Shown: in pieces, positions 48,553 to 59,648 of the stretch
Position numbering within the stretch: position 1 is the stretch's first letter
Layout: every line of letters starts with the position of its first letter
Assembly (NCBI GenBank): GCA_035578175.1
Contig: JAQMRL010000006.1
Location: forward strand, 31,070,893-31,134,892
Length of the DNA: 64,000 bases
DNA from: Catonia carolina
Taxonomy: Eukaryota > Arthropoda > Insecta > Hemiptera > Achilidae
Direction of reading: 5' to 3'
Position numbers and translations under genes: made by a program
The notes under the pieces: generated by a model
What the model was told of the DNA's origin: nothing
The model's database searches: none
Seen by the model: the letters and a program-made list of their open reading frames with translations, nothing else

Positions 48553-48960
48553 AATGGTCAACGTAGAAAACGGAGTGGTCGACCACTCTCTTGACAGATA
48601 ACGTTTTAGAGAATATGAAAATAAGATTGCTCAATTCTCCTTGGAAAAATTTACAAAAAGTTTCCTTGCAAGTTGGTTTGTCATTAGAATGTTCAGAAAG
48701 CTGCTAAAAAATTGAAATTGTATCCGTATCCCGTTCGATTAGTCTAAGAGTTTCCACCTCCATATTTAAACAAGCGATTGTTCTAGGGTAAAAGACTCTG
48801 TTCGTAACACTAACGGAAACGGCACAAAATTTTATACAGGTCAAAAAGAATTAACTCACACGCCGTATCTATACCGTTTGAAAAGAGCTACCAAGTTCGT
48901 GTCACAAACAAAATTTCCCTTACAAAAATATTACCAGACATTAACAACTGGGTAACCGGA
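48553..48960 (+). pseudogene. Relic of a Tc1/mariner-type transposase, N-terminal half
   Basis: In shifting frames the + strand gives RRKRSGRPLS, then NVLENMKIRLLNSPWKNL, QVGLSLECS, and in another frame KAAKKLKLYPYPVRLV and PPYLNKRLF. This order (GRP-S linker, helix-turn-helix, KLKLYPY-type helix) matches N-terminal regions of this transposase group. The catalytic half was not recognised. Several stops and at least two frameshifts are present. Confidence 0.6.
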
Positions 48961-49584
48961 CTAAAAAATCAAGGAAGTATGTAGTTTTTGTACAACAGCT
49001 TACAAGTAAAAGTAAATATAAACTATTGTTTCTTTCTGTAATAGGTTCATCCACTATCTTCAAATTTTACAGTTAAAGTATCAAAAGATTTTAATGTTTT
49101 ATAGTTTATTGTTAATATGAACATTAATAATAGTAGCTACTTAATGAAATTTGTTCTTGAAATTCCCTATATTGTGTTACAAAGTCTATGATTAAAATCG
49201 TACATGCTTCATAAATTAATGAAAATTCCAAACCAACCAAAAATGTTTCCCCGCCTACTGATGTTTATTGCACTGATTGGTACAAGCTGCTGTCAGTAGA
49301 TATTAATTAAAAATATGTACACCGTTCATCTCCTACGTGTTGTTTTAGTATCATTGTCTATACCCTCAAATATTGATTCTTTTGTTGCTACAAATTTCGT
49401 CGTTAATTTATTTCGAACACAGAAAATCGGCAAACGCATTTTTATTTAAATGAAATTAATACATAGCTTATTGATAAATATGTTAAATAGGACTAAATAG
49501 CTTTAATTAAAAGAAAAACTTACGTGATAATACATTCTGGATGAGAAAATTTTAAAGTATTTTTGTATATTTAATAAACTTCAA

Positions 49585-50619
49585 TATGTGCACCATTCCC
49601 CTGCATACATCCAAACGGTAATCCATTTTATCCCACGTACTTGTCAGCATATCCGGTGTTATTGCTGCTACTGCTGCAACAATCCTCTCCTGTAGGTGTT
49701 TAATGTCACGGATTTTCTCCAAGTAAGCAGTTTTTAATATGTCCCCCCAAAAAAAAATCTAGGGTGTAATGTCTGGGCTCCTTGGTAGCAATGGGATGGG
49801 GCCTGTTCTTTCGATTCACCGGCCTGGAAAACGAATGTTTAATGCAGCACGGACACAGTTGTTGTAATGCGGTGAAGCGCCTTCTTGCTGAAAGAAAATT
49901 AATCCTTTTTATTCTTCAATATCGTCAATTTGTGGAAAGGCGAACTGCTCTAACATGTCACAGTAATGAGTTCCGTTAATTAGTTTCTCGGGGAATATGA
50001 ATGGGCCGACGACGCGTTCACACATAAGTCCGCACCAAACGTTAAGTTTGGGTGAGTCACGCTGATGTTCGATAATTTCACGAGGTGGCTCCGACCCCCA
50101 AATCTTTTAATTATGTCGATTTACTTGTCCACTAATGTGGAAAGTCGCCTTATCTGAAAACATAACATTTTCCAGGAAGTTCTCATTTTCCTTAATTTTG
50201 TTTAGCAACAAGGTTGCGAATTCGGCTCTTTTAACGTTGTCATTGGGTTAAATTTCGTGTGAAAGCTGTATCTTATAAGCACGTAATCTAAGTCTCTTGC
50301 GCACCACTTTGTGAACTGTAGCCTTCGGCAGTTGTAGCTCTAAACTGCGCCTTGCTAATAACTTTCTTGGGCTTCGTAAACAGGATTCTCGGATACGCTC
50401 CAGATTCTGTTCAGAAACAGATGGCCTGCCTGGAGATTTCCCATTCAAGACGCTGCCTGTTGCCTTAAACTGGTTAAACCACTGCAGAATCGTTTTATTC
50501 GTAGGCGCAGTACGGCAGTATTCGCACCGAAAATTACCCTGAACTGTAATAACTGAAATTTCCTCTATAAACCCAATCACGCAATCTGTTTTCCGCTGCG
50601 GTGACTCCATGACTAGCAC
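49585..50619 (-). pseudogene. Decayed full-length Tc1/mariner-type transposase
   Basis: On the minus strand the first 123 codons (50619-50248) are open and hold the N-terminal helix-turn-helix region, with KTILQWFNQFKATGSV, GRPSVSEQN and TVHKVVRKRLRLRAYKIQL. Similarity continues through broken frames: a VMFSD motif (first Asp kept), the KLNVWCGLMC segment, then FFQQEG where the family has QQDG, so the second catalytic Asp is Glu. Next is RSPDITP, a frameshift at a T/G run and an eroded C-terminus. Total span matches a ~345-aa transposase. It is the same broad group as the 940-bp elements, but a different family. Confidence 0.82.
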
Positions 50620-51798
50620 ACTGACGTCGCATGAAGGTCAGGCAAGTTAACCAACAGGTTAGGTAACGCAACAAATTGAACGATTACGACATGCCTGACA
50701 GAACTATGAAAACCAAATGCTTTTAACTAGTTAGGTTATTTTATTATGATTTATTAAAGTCGAGGAGTTCTTTTATGAATCCTCTGTATAATGTTTTTTT
50801 TTATATAAATCGAAAATAAATCAAAAGTAATCTTTTTCAAAGTTATTTGATTGAATAATATTCGTGTATTGTATGAAATGTTACCAGTGAAACCATTAAA
50901 CGGGCATAAAGCATTTTTAATTTGTGTAATAGTAGAACTGTAAATTATAGGAATATGTATCGTTTTGTAACTTAATTTAAATATAAAATAACCTTTCGTA
51001 ATTATTTTTATTATTAATTTTCTTTGATATTGGTTGATAATCTATTTTAATTATTAGAAAACCCTTTTAATTGGTATCGTTAAAAGGTTTACACATAAAC
51101 CATAAACTGTTAGCGAAATAAAAGATGGGTAGCTTTGAAACGAAAAAGGTTAATTTTTACTAATTGCTCTCAAGCTAAATTGGACACGATCTTCTCTAAT
51201 TCCTCTTCGTTACTCTTTGTATTATACCACCCTTCTCATAAACCTCCACTTTTTGTTAGTTACTCTTTCTTCATGTATATATCTCTTTGTTATCTCATCT
51301 ACCATATTTTACGCTATGGATAACGATCAGTTATGTTGATTACCTTTTCACCAACTCCACCCTTTTTTCGATTTGTTTTATGAAACGCTTGAACCTCGAC
51401 AAGCTTAGTAATCTATGTAATAGTAATTTTAGAAAGAGTAAAAACGGAAATACATATATGTTTCTATTTCGTTTGATTTCATTTAAAACCCCGATTAACA
51501 GTAAATGTTGCTCAGACAGGGTATATAATATTGCAGTTGTTTATAAGGTATTACGATTTCATTTAAAAGTATTTAATGATAAAACAAACATAATTGTATT
51601 TGTGTATTAAACATTTTAATTGGTGGTTATTTATAGAACTTTCATCAATCATTTTTTGTAATTTTTTAAAATTTTATTTATAAAGGTCGCATCAACTGCT
51701 AATGGTTATTAGCGATCACAATAGGAATTATACTAATAACAATAAAAACAATAACTTTCATAAATTAAAGCATAAGAAAGATAAAATTAGTAGGTCTA

Positions 51799-52170
51799 TC
51801 AGATTTTGTCTTCAACAGCAACATAACGAAGCAATTTTAAAACTTTGTCACATCTGACTTTACACCTAGCATTGTTGTGAAATATTGCAGAAATACCAAG
51901 AAGAGTACGGACGCTGTAAAGTTCTCGACATTCTGAAACGATATGTGAAACCGTTGCTTCTGCGTCGCAGAAAGGCCACATTGTCAGCGTAGATTTTGTG
52001 AGCAGGTGCTGGTGTGATACATGTGAGTGTTCAATCCGCAATCGGCAGATGACAACCTGTTCCCTGCGATTATCGAATTCGGGTAGAGGAAATTCTCGTA
52101 AAGTTTCTCGTACCACGTGCAGTTTTTCAGGTGGCATATCGGTCTGTATGTTGTTCCAGAAATCGATCAT
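51799..52170 (-). pseudogene. I/R1-like LINE ORF2 C-terminus
   Basis: Open minus-strand frame of 123 codons to a stop. It reads RREQVVICRLRIEHSHVSHQ, then a degenerate C-terminal zinc-finger region MWPFCDAEATVSHIVSECRE. The family pattern is C-x2-C, H, C; here the first Cys is Trp. This is the end of ORF2 in I/Jockey/R1-like LINEs, after the RNase H or endonuclease-linked parts. No RT motifs remain upstream. The frame has survived although the fragment is a dead end. Confidence 0.75.
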
Positions 52171-53071
52171 TTTATTTTACCCGTCCCTCCGATACACTCA
52201 GATATCATAAACTACAAGAGATAGCTACAAACGGTTTTTGGATTCGCAATCTACACAAAATGTTAGTGCCCCTAAATTGGGATTGAAGGTCCGGTTTTGA
52301 CCAAACGTGGCTCAAAACTGGAAGTTAAGAAATCAAACTCGGGATTTGGAAACAAAAATAGTGTCACTCAGTTCCTCTTAAAGAGTAGATACAGAAATTA
52401 ATAATAATTTTTGCCTTACGTCAGAGGTAAGCCTTTTTTTAAAATTACCACCTGCCATGAGCCACGTCATTTCATGAAAGGGATTTTTACTTATATAAAA
52501 ATATAAAAAATTTACATTCCCAGCTCTCAAAACACCATTCGTTCACTCCTTTTTAGGTCGGCTTTGCTTCCAACGTCAAGCTGGAACCCACAGCCAAGCC
52601 ATCTGTAGCAACCGTCCCTCTTTCCATACCAGATGTTTTCAATTTTGACAACTTTTTATTATCAATTTTGACAACTTTTTTATTAACTTTCTTTAAAACA
52701 TTCTAATCCTAACTCGATCTATCAGCTGACAACTTCTCCAGAAACTGATATCCATAAAAATGTATCGTTTTTTATGTTGTACAAATTTGTAATCTATATT
52801 TCCGCTTACGTAACAAATTTAAGATCGTATTTCAACTTGAACATTCCTTTTGTGGCATAAATAGCTAAAACAAATTGTTAAATAGCTAAAACCATACAAT
52901 TTCAATTCTCTAATATTCAGCAAACGTCATGACGAAATTTAAAACGCCGCTTTCTAAGATGAAAATGGAGTATCCATAACTGACATAATTTCCCAAAAAA
53001 ATGATAAAGCTTAACAGGTTGAATCCCATGAAACACTTTAAAGTCTCTCACCAGTTCTGTAAAATTTACTT

Positions 53072-53095
53072 TTGAGAGACTGATTCGTCTCTCAA
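53072..53095. repeat. 9-bp stem hairpin
   Basis: TTGAGAGAC, loop TGATTC, GTCTCTCAA. An isolated short hairpin, not followed by a U-run terminator context. Confidence 0.6.
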
Positions 53096-53647
53096 GTGAT
53101 AGTGTTTTTAATAGAATAGTGAGACGGATTGGATGTTCGTTTCCATTCAATCATATACTGAGCTGTTAGAAATGAGTTCAAAAACATTTCCGCAGTCATG
53201 GTTCCGTGATTCAAAAATGAGTCAGTTAAACTTGACAGCTTTTTATTACTATTACATATTGACTATTATTATAGTTTATTATTGGATTATTATTCACGTT
53301 TTAGTACTATTATATATTATTAAAAATCATTTTTATCTTTTAATTTTGTTTTGGTTTTCATATTACAATATTTTTTGCATTGTAAAAGTTGACTGGTCGG
53401 TGCCTCTATGTAGACAACTGGTACTCAAGTTTACCACTCGCCGAACAATAATTGCTCGATAGAGAGTGCATCATCGATATTTATGTAGTTTTATTGGAAA
53501 ATACAGTATTATTTTTGTTCATTATACGTATAATTGTTCCTATTTTATTCTCTAATTTTATTTTCATTGTTCAACCCTTGAATTATATACACTGGGATGG
53601 GTTCTTCAAAGAAATATTTTTGCACTTTTCACGTCAGTGTATATTCA

Positions 53648-53679
53648 GTCGGACGTTAAACCAAAAAAAAAGAAAAAAA
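53648..53679 (+). mobile_element. 32-bp SINE stub with target duplication
   Basis: Only GTCGGACGTTAAACC and an A-rich tail were inserted. The 9-bp GTATATTCA lies directly on both sides (53639-53647, 53680-53688). This is the extreme 3' end of the SINE family at 36746. Confidence 0.7.
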
Positions 53680-54617
53680 GTATATTCAAAAAATTAGTTA
53701 ATTTTTAGGTAAGTATAATATATTGTAGTTTCGTAATAAAAAATAAAAGTTATAAAAAAAATTGAGTTACTTTATTATTTGATGTGCACCTCCTAAAAGC
53801 TTATCAGTTTTGGAGATTTTTAAGCATTAGTACTCTTGTTACAAAAGACAAAATAAAAATAATAATTTATGAAAATCAAGCAACATAATTAAAACTGGTT
53901 ATTAATTAAACGATAAACCGCATCAACTCTCTTCTGTGTCTTCATTCTTCGAAGATTGAATCTAAGATAGTTCTTCATACTAAGTTCGTCATTCTATTAC
54001 AACTTGTAATCTTACGTAGGGGTTAGAGGGAAACTAAAATATCTGATCTGACTTTGTTACGGTTTCCAAAAAGAAACCGCAAAATTCCTCTAAATTTAAC
54101 GATCGAAAGAAAACATGTTTACTGAAAAAAGTGTAGAATTTTTCTTCCATTTAATTTTGTTCTACGTATATATATTTTTTCTGTTGCATCTTAAATAAAT
54201 TTGTTTCCAAACAGAATCTTTCATTAGGACATATAATCTACCCAACTATGTTTTCCCATGTTCAGGGATAGATCAATTAAGCCGTTTTGTGTTAATTTTC
54301 TACTCTATTTTCTATTCCATTTCATATGGTACTGCGTAAGTATGTTAGTAAGTAAAACTATAAGTAACCTATTTAAACACTAATTGAATTACTAAGAAGG
54401 TTTATTCTATTATAACTAACAAAATAACTTCGACATACATTTTTGAGGCCTTTTGAAATCATTAGAGTTTATTTTTCCTTATTGATTATTAATTATTGTT
54501 ATATTGATTGGGTTATTTTAAGAAAATGATTTTTTAGTTTTATATGTTGGCCTACTTGTAATATTTTAACAGTTGTAAATTAATCATGTAAGAAAAATAG
54601 AAAAGTTATTGACTGTG

Positions 54618-54957
54618 TTGTTGGTAACCAGCGGAAAACTGGTTTGAACCTCTAGAGGCTTTACTAAATAAAACGACGAGAGAGGTGCTTTACCATCCCT
54701 TCCTTACTGAGTTAAACGTGTGCTTATCAGCATGGCAGGCCCTCTTAAAATGATCAACTTTCCACCTTGCAAATGAGACCTTCACTCAAAGGAGATAACT
54801 CTGATTAGTGTTTTTTACACCTCTACCTCTTCTGTTCTTAATTTTTTTTATTCATATAATTGGTTGACCATGTGATAAGAAACAGAACTATTTTTGTAGT
54901 CCTAGAACTACCTTATCGAGTAATAATAATTTAACACTCTACCTTCTTGTTATGGGC
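54618..54957 (-). repeat. RepA copy with small internal deletions
   Basis: Minus-orientation copy from GGTAACCAGCGGAAAACTGG to CTTGTTATGGGCA. It lacks about 40-50 bp around the position where other copies carry the NEVKVSF codons. Confidence 0.72.
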
Positions 54958-55153
54958 ATTTTTTACTGTACACATTTGTATTTATTTTGTGATCATTAAT
55001 GACTGAGTCGGTTATCTACTTAAGAAATGGAATAATAAAATTTAAAAGAATTTTTAAAAACATTTACAATACATTTTATTACAATAAGAATATATTAAAC
55101 CTAATAAAATTACACATTCTTTTAAAATAGTTTTTTTTTAATTTATATAATAG

Positions 55154-55820
55154 TATACAAAGTAATACTCAAACCAATTTGGACGTATGGGTTAGAGCTA
55201 TGGGGTACAGCTAGTTCATCAAATATAGAAATACTGCAGCGCTTTCAATCAAAATGCCTGAGACTGATCACTGCAGCCCCATGGTACGTAACAAATGAAA
55301 TACTACACAATGACCTAAACCTGCCCTTCATAAAAGAAAAAATTAAACAACATAGCGAAAAACATTTACAAAAACTAGAAGACCATCAGAATCCATTAGC
55401 GATTAGCCTCCTGGACAACAGCGAAGATACTTACAGACTGAAACGCTTTAAACCACTGGACTTACCTCTACGATTTTGTTAGTCATTTAAATTTTTATTT
55501 TTATCTTTTCTACTTCAACTCCTAATCATCGGCGTCTCATAATTGGCGTCGTTTTCATCTCTACCATCGTCATTGTCATCTCCAACTTTAACACTTTGTG
55601 TTTCGGGATGTTGATTCACGGTTCATCAAGTTTGATTTTGTATAGATATATTTTTTGTTTCTTCACAGTTCGATCTTTTTCAAACACACTACTGAGTGTC
55701 GTTTGTGTTTTAATACTAAGGACATTACTAAGATTTTCTCATATTTGCTTAAAGTTATTGTATTTATTAACTGATTGCAAAAGAAATACTATACTGTTAA
55801 AAAAAAAAAAAAAAAAAAAA
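55154..55820 (+). mobile_element. 5'-truncated Jockey-clade LINE with target duplication
   Basis: Complete insertion of a LINE 3' end. TATAATAG lies on both sides (55146-55153, 55821-55828) and the element finishes in a poly(A) tract (about 55799-55820). It contains the end of the reverse transcriptase ORF plus about 335 bp of 3' UTR. Confidence 0.88.
55161..55482 (+). pseudogene. Jockey-type ORF2 C-terminal end
   Basis: Continuous frame without an ATG start, reading KPIWTYGLELWGTASSSN, then EILQRFQSKCLRLITAAPWY, VTNEILHNDLNLPFIKE and DLPLRFC before TAG. IWTYGxxLWG and APWYVTN are hallmarks of the region after the thumb in Jockey-clade reverse transcriptases. There are no internal stops, so the insertion is fairly recent. 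It has no catalytic RT motifs and cannot act. Confidence 0.85.
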
Positions 55821-56220
55821 TATAATAGGATATAGGCTATTTCTTTTATACCGAATAGTGTGGACTGAACTGTATTGATTACTAGGGAAATTTTTTGAAC
55901 GGATATCCAGTAAACTACGTACTAAGCTGTTTTTCTTTTCTATTCACCTGCAGAAAATACTGCGCCAACCGAGCATTTTCAAGGATGAATGGAAGACCAA
56001 TGTGTGACACCGTAAGATAGGAAAACTTAAAGCTTTCAACGTAATAAAAAGTCGATCTTTTCGTCTAAAAAATCAAAACCAACCTATGTAAGGTTATTTT
56101 TTTATGCCTTTGTTGTACATAAATTTGTTTGTATAGTATTTTTTTATTATTTAGGCCTACGTGATTTTCAATAAAATATTTCACTGCCGAACGTAATTTT
56201 TAAATTATTTCTATTTTTTT

Positions 56221-56362
56221 ACTTTCTCTTTACTATATGAATATATAAGAAGGAAAGTATTGTTTTCATGACGATTTTTCGATATCGAGTTTTCACCGGA
56301 TCGACAGGTTTTCAGACCCCCTGAACCCAAAAAACATGTTTTTAGCAATTGGTCTGTATGTG

Positions 56363-56425
<63 letters not shown>

Positions 56426-57200
56426 GAACAGAATATCTCAAGAACGGAACATCGTACGAACTTGAAACTTGACGCTTAAGTTACATACCACTACCGGACC
56501 CGACACGAAAATTTTCATCAAAATCGGTCAACTGGAAGTTGTAGTTTATTCGTGTACTTATTCACTCTTTTGCAATTTTCTCATAAACGGGTCCTACGAT
56601 TTTTTTAAAAATCACCTGGTTTACTAAATTTTTTTATGCTCTAAAAAATAGACGCCATGTTTGCTGAAATTCTTGGTGAGGCTGTTTTTACGTAAAAATA
56701 TTGTTTTTTTTAAGATTACGGGTTTAATATGCATTTTAGCGTAAAAATTTATATAATAAATAATGTAGAGAATTTAAAATCCTTTAACTTTTAATTCAAA
56801 CAATTTTTTTTAAATGCTTAGTTTAGCGGTAATTAAGAATTTTCTTCTTTTTTCTCACGAAAATGTGTGAAAAATCGATTTTTTAAGATTTCGACCTTAG
56901 TTTATGCATTTTACGACAAAAGTGTATATAATCAAATTTATAGGAAATTAAAAGATCTACGACGTTAATTAGAGCATTTTTCTTTACAGAGCCTAGTTTA
57001 GCGTGAAAGAGTGATTTTCCGTATTTTTAAGCCAAACTGAGGTTAATTTTCATTTTGCGTCTTCACTCATGATTAAAATTAGGTTATATTTATTGAGGTT
57101 AGTTTTTTGTTTATTTCTAATGTTTTATTACTATTGTTAGGTTTATTGTTAATTATTTGCGATGACAAGAGAAAGTTGTGTCCGTGTTTCACACCAGATT
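56221..57200 (+). repeat. RepB, longest copy (about 980 bp)
   Basis: Reference copy: a terminal hairpin ACTTTCTCTTTACTATATG...ATATAAGAAGGAAAGT, TTTTCACCGGATCGACAGG, a long (GT)n tract (about 56360-56425), GAACGGAACATCGTACG, and a tail ending GACAAGAGAAAGTTGTG and GTGTTTCACACCAG. No protein recognised. ACTTTCTCTTGCC-like left and GGCAAGAGAAAGT-like right motifs are inverted relative to each other, hinting at a DNA element. Confidence 0.75.
56358..56426 (+). repeat. (GT)n microsatellite
   Basis: About 30 GT units with rare TA interruptions, inside the longest RepB copy. Confidence 0.9.
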
Positions 57201-57482
57201 TTTGTATAATAAATTACAAAAAAAACCACTATGCTATAGCTTCACGTATAGCCTTTATGTACTACGTTTATTTTATCTTGCTTACTAGAATGCATGGTCT
57301 ATCGCCGTCGTATTTTAAATTGTTGCTAGTCCCATTTTCGAGGACATTCAGAGTGTTTGGAGTAATTTTTATTTCCCCTAAACGCGTTACCAATGCTTTG
57401 TAGGATAGTTCAGTGATAGGGCTGCCATCTCAAGGCGCCTGAACGCACCCTGGGTTTCATTCGGAGACCTTCTTGCTTCTTA

Positions 57483-58257
57483 GGGTAAGCGCACAGTGAA
57501 CGCTGGTCGCAGGTACTGATTCACGGTGGCGAACGCTCATAGTGGGAGCATGTAACTTCGCGCTTACCCTTCATTCAGTTGTCTATATTCTACATGAGTT
57601 CCTGTAGCAGCAGTCACGATGAATTATTCCGAATGGAAAACGCTTACTATACAAAATTGTTATCTTATAAAGATTATACGTTAGTGACATTAATAAGAAC
57701 AGAAAATTGTTTGGCATAATTATATTTTTCCGCAATTAAAAAAAAGCTAGAGACAGGTTTTTTAAATGCATAAGAATGACTCAAGAAACGTTTAATTTTA
57801 TATTGTCTAAAGTAGAAGTCGTTTTCAAAAACAATGGTGCAACTTGCACAAGCAACCAATATTATCGGAAGAAAGATTTGTGATTACTTTGAAATACGTA
57901 TTTTGAACATTTTGACTACCGATATTCAATATTATAAAGCATTGTTTGGCTAGTAATAATCTTTTAAGTTATTTTTATAAACCTATCTTATTTTAATTAA
58001 TTGATAAGTTATTATTATCTATGAATACGTTAATATACGACGACAAGTACACTTAGCAACCTGCTAGCAAGCAGCAGGCAGGTTTATGCATAACAAACCA
58101 GTGAGTTGTTATGCGCAGATGACCAGCGCGCAGCTATCTCCACCAGCGTTTACTGTGAGACGTCAGATTAAAATAATACAATGGCCTATTCCTACTAACA
58201 GGCTCCCGCTTGTAAGCGACCAGCGACCTGCGACCAGCGTTCACTGTACGCTTACCC
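57483..58257 (+). mobile_element. PIF/Harbinger-type DNA transposon remnant (775 bp)
   Basis: Inverted ends begin GGGTAAGCGCACAGTGAACG and match over 31 bp with one difference. TTA occurs on both sides (57480-57482, 58258-58260). A 3-bp TTA duplication is diagnostic of PIF/Harbinger elements. A second GCGCTTACCC near 57560 makes the left ~86 bp partly self-complementary. Confidence 0.8.
57690..57915 (+). pseudogene. PIF/Harbinger transposase fragment
   Basis: Inside the element the plus strand reads RMTQETFNFILSKVE and, after a frameshift, PILSEERFVITLKYV. These correspond to the RMS/TPETFEYLL...VE and SAEERLAVTLRYL blocks upstream of the catalytic domain in Harbinger transposases. The DDE domain is gone. 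Confidence 0.7.
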
Positions 58258-58260
58258 TTA

Positions 58261-58575
58261 CGCTCTACACCGTTGGGAATCTATCCTCTTCTGCCTGGAG
58301 ACCGTTGACCAGTTTTCACACTTCATTTTCCTTCGAAGTTTACTTCCCTAGGCTCCTCCACCTTCTTCACCATTCGAAATTTCTCCCTCATCCGCCTTCG
58401 AGACTGTTGACCATGTTCGCCTAGTGACCCTAGGTAGGAGTCCTATAACATGGTGCTACCATCCGAAACCAGAATGTTCCTGGTTTTTTAACGAGGTTAA
58501 TGATCCTCCTGCTCCTCCTTTTCCATCGCTTGAGAGATGGAGCCTTGGGCTTGCAACCAGCGATATTTTGGCCTC
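58261..58575. other. GC-richer unclassified segment
   Basis: Pyrimidine-rich sequence with GTGACCCTAGGTAGGAGTCC and CTCCTGCTCCTCC. No frame or family recognised. It adjoins the Harbinger element and may be older repeat debris. Confidence 0.3.
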
Positions 58576-58578
58576 AAG

Positions 58579-58640
58579 GTAACGATATATCGTCAGGCCA
58601 TACATAGGCCAAAAGCTTCATAGTACTGATATATCGTTAC
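58579..58640. repeat. 13-bp inverted repeat around a short spacer
   Basis: GTAACGATATATC (58579-58591) and GATATATCGTTAC (58628-58640) are perfect complements. The 36-bp spacer has AGGCC/GGCC pairing as well. Confidence 0.7.
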
Positions 58641-59034
58641 TTTATTAAAACGGTTTACGACCTCTTTTCTTTGCTTAAGTATTTCGGTGTAATTATTAGC
58701 AAACTTGCAATAGGTTGTACACCTAGATTGAACAAATTTATTCCTGAGGAATATGTAACAAGTTTATTTGGTATAAAAACCTCAGGAAATATTAGGTAAC
58801 TTCGATTTATGTTATGTATGGTTAGTCCTTTTTTAATTACATTTTCTTAATATTAATTTCATTCAAGTTCCTATAAGCAATCTTAGAACAAAGTACCTTT
58901 ATATACGCTTCAAGTACTACTTTAATATTACACAATACCCATTATATTTTGAAAGGAATGGTTTGTACATTTTAAATGGGTCATCGATCACGTGATATAG
59001 CAGTAATTTCAGACAACGTGATTACTACAATATT

Positions 59035-59330
59035 GACACACCGGGTTAGTCTAGAGGTAAAGTCCTTGCCGCGAGTCAGCTGTTTAACAGCTGATTTTCG
59101 GAGACGAAGGGTCCCGGTTGGAATACTAATGAAGTTAGTTACTTTTATACGGATTTGAATATTAGACAGTGGTTACCTGTGTACTTTAAAAAGTTGCGGT
59201 TCAATTAACCAAACTCCCTCAGAAATGGTCCGCCTGGGTCTGTATAAGACAACACCTCATTTACACGTCATCCTCATTTCATTAGGTCATTAGGTTAGGG
59301 TTGGTTATCGTTCTGAATTGAATCTTTAAC
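59035..59330 (+). mobile_element. SINE family 2, copy 2
   Basis: Matches the 24.0-kb copy along its length. The head reads ACCGGGTTAGTCTAGAGG, with a B-box-like GGTTGGAATAC and the shared ACACCTCATTTACACGTCA body. No clear target duplication was found. Confidence 0.68.
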
Positions 59331-59648
59331 ATTTGAAAGATTATGGTAATTCATTTTTGTATTTTATCCCAGGATAAGTAGGTTTTTATTCAAACAGCGT
59401 AATGTTGTGGTTAGCAACGCTGTAATCGTTTCTGTTCCTTGTGTTATTACTGTTAACTTTAGGATTTCGTAGAAAAAAGTATTTTGCCTAACTTATTTTA
59501 TCATCTGAAAAATACAAAGAGAACTGTAAGCAATTTAAGCTCCTTAAATGGTGGTCTGCCTAAAATGAGTTTATGATAATGAGAAACGAAAAGAAAATTG
59601 GAAAACAAAACATAAGAATCATGTAATTTTAAAGGTTTAGCACTAATA

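Noticed and set aside
51135..51610. Two overlapping frames (62 and 107 codons)
   Set aside because: No domain or homology recognised; composition follows the AT-rich background.
52917..53150. 77-codon minus-strand frame considered as a transposon fragment
   Set aside because: No motif of a known transposase or LINE could be found.
53133..53462. 109-codon frame rich in Ile, Leu and Tyr, resembling a membrane protein
   Set aside because: AT-rich DNA gives such hydrophobic frames by chance; no family motif, splice context or strand bias.
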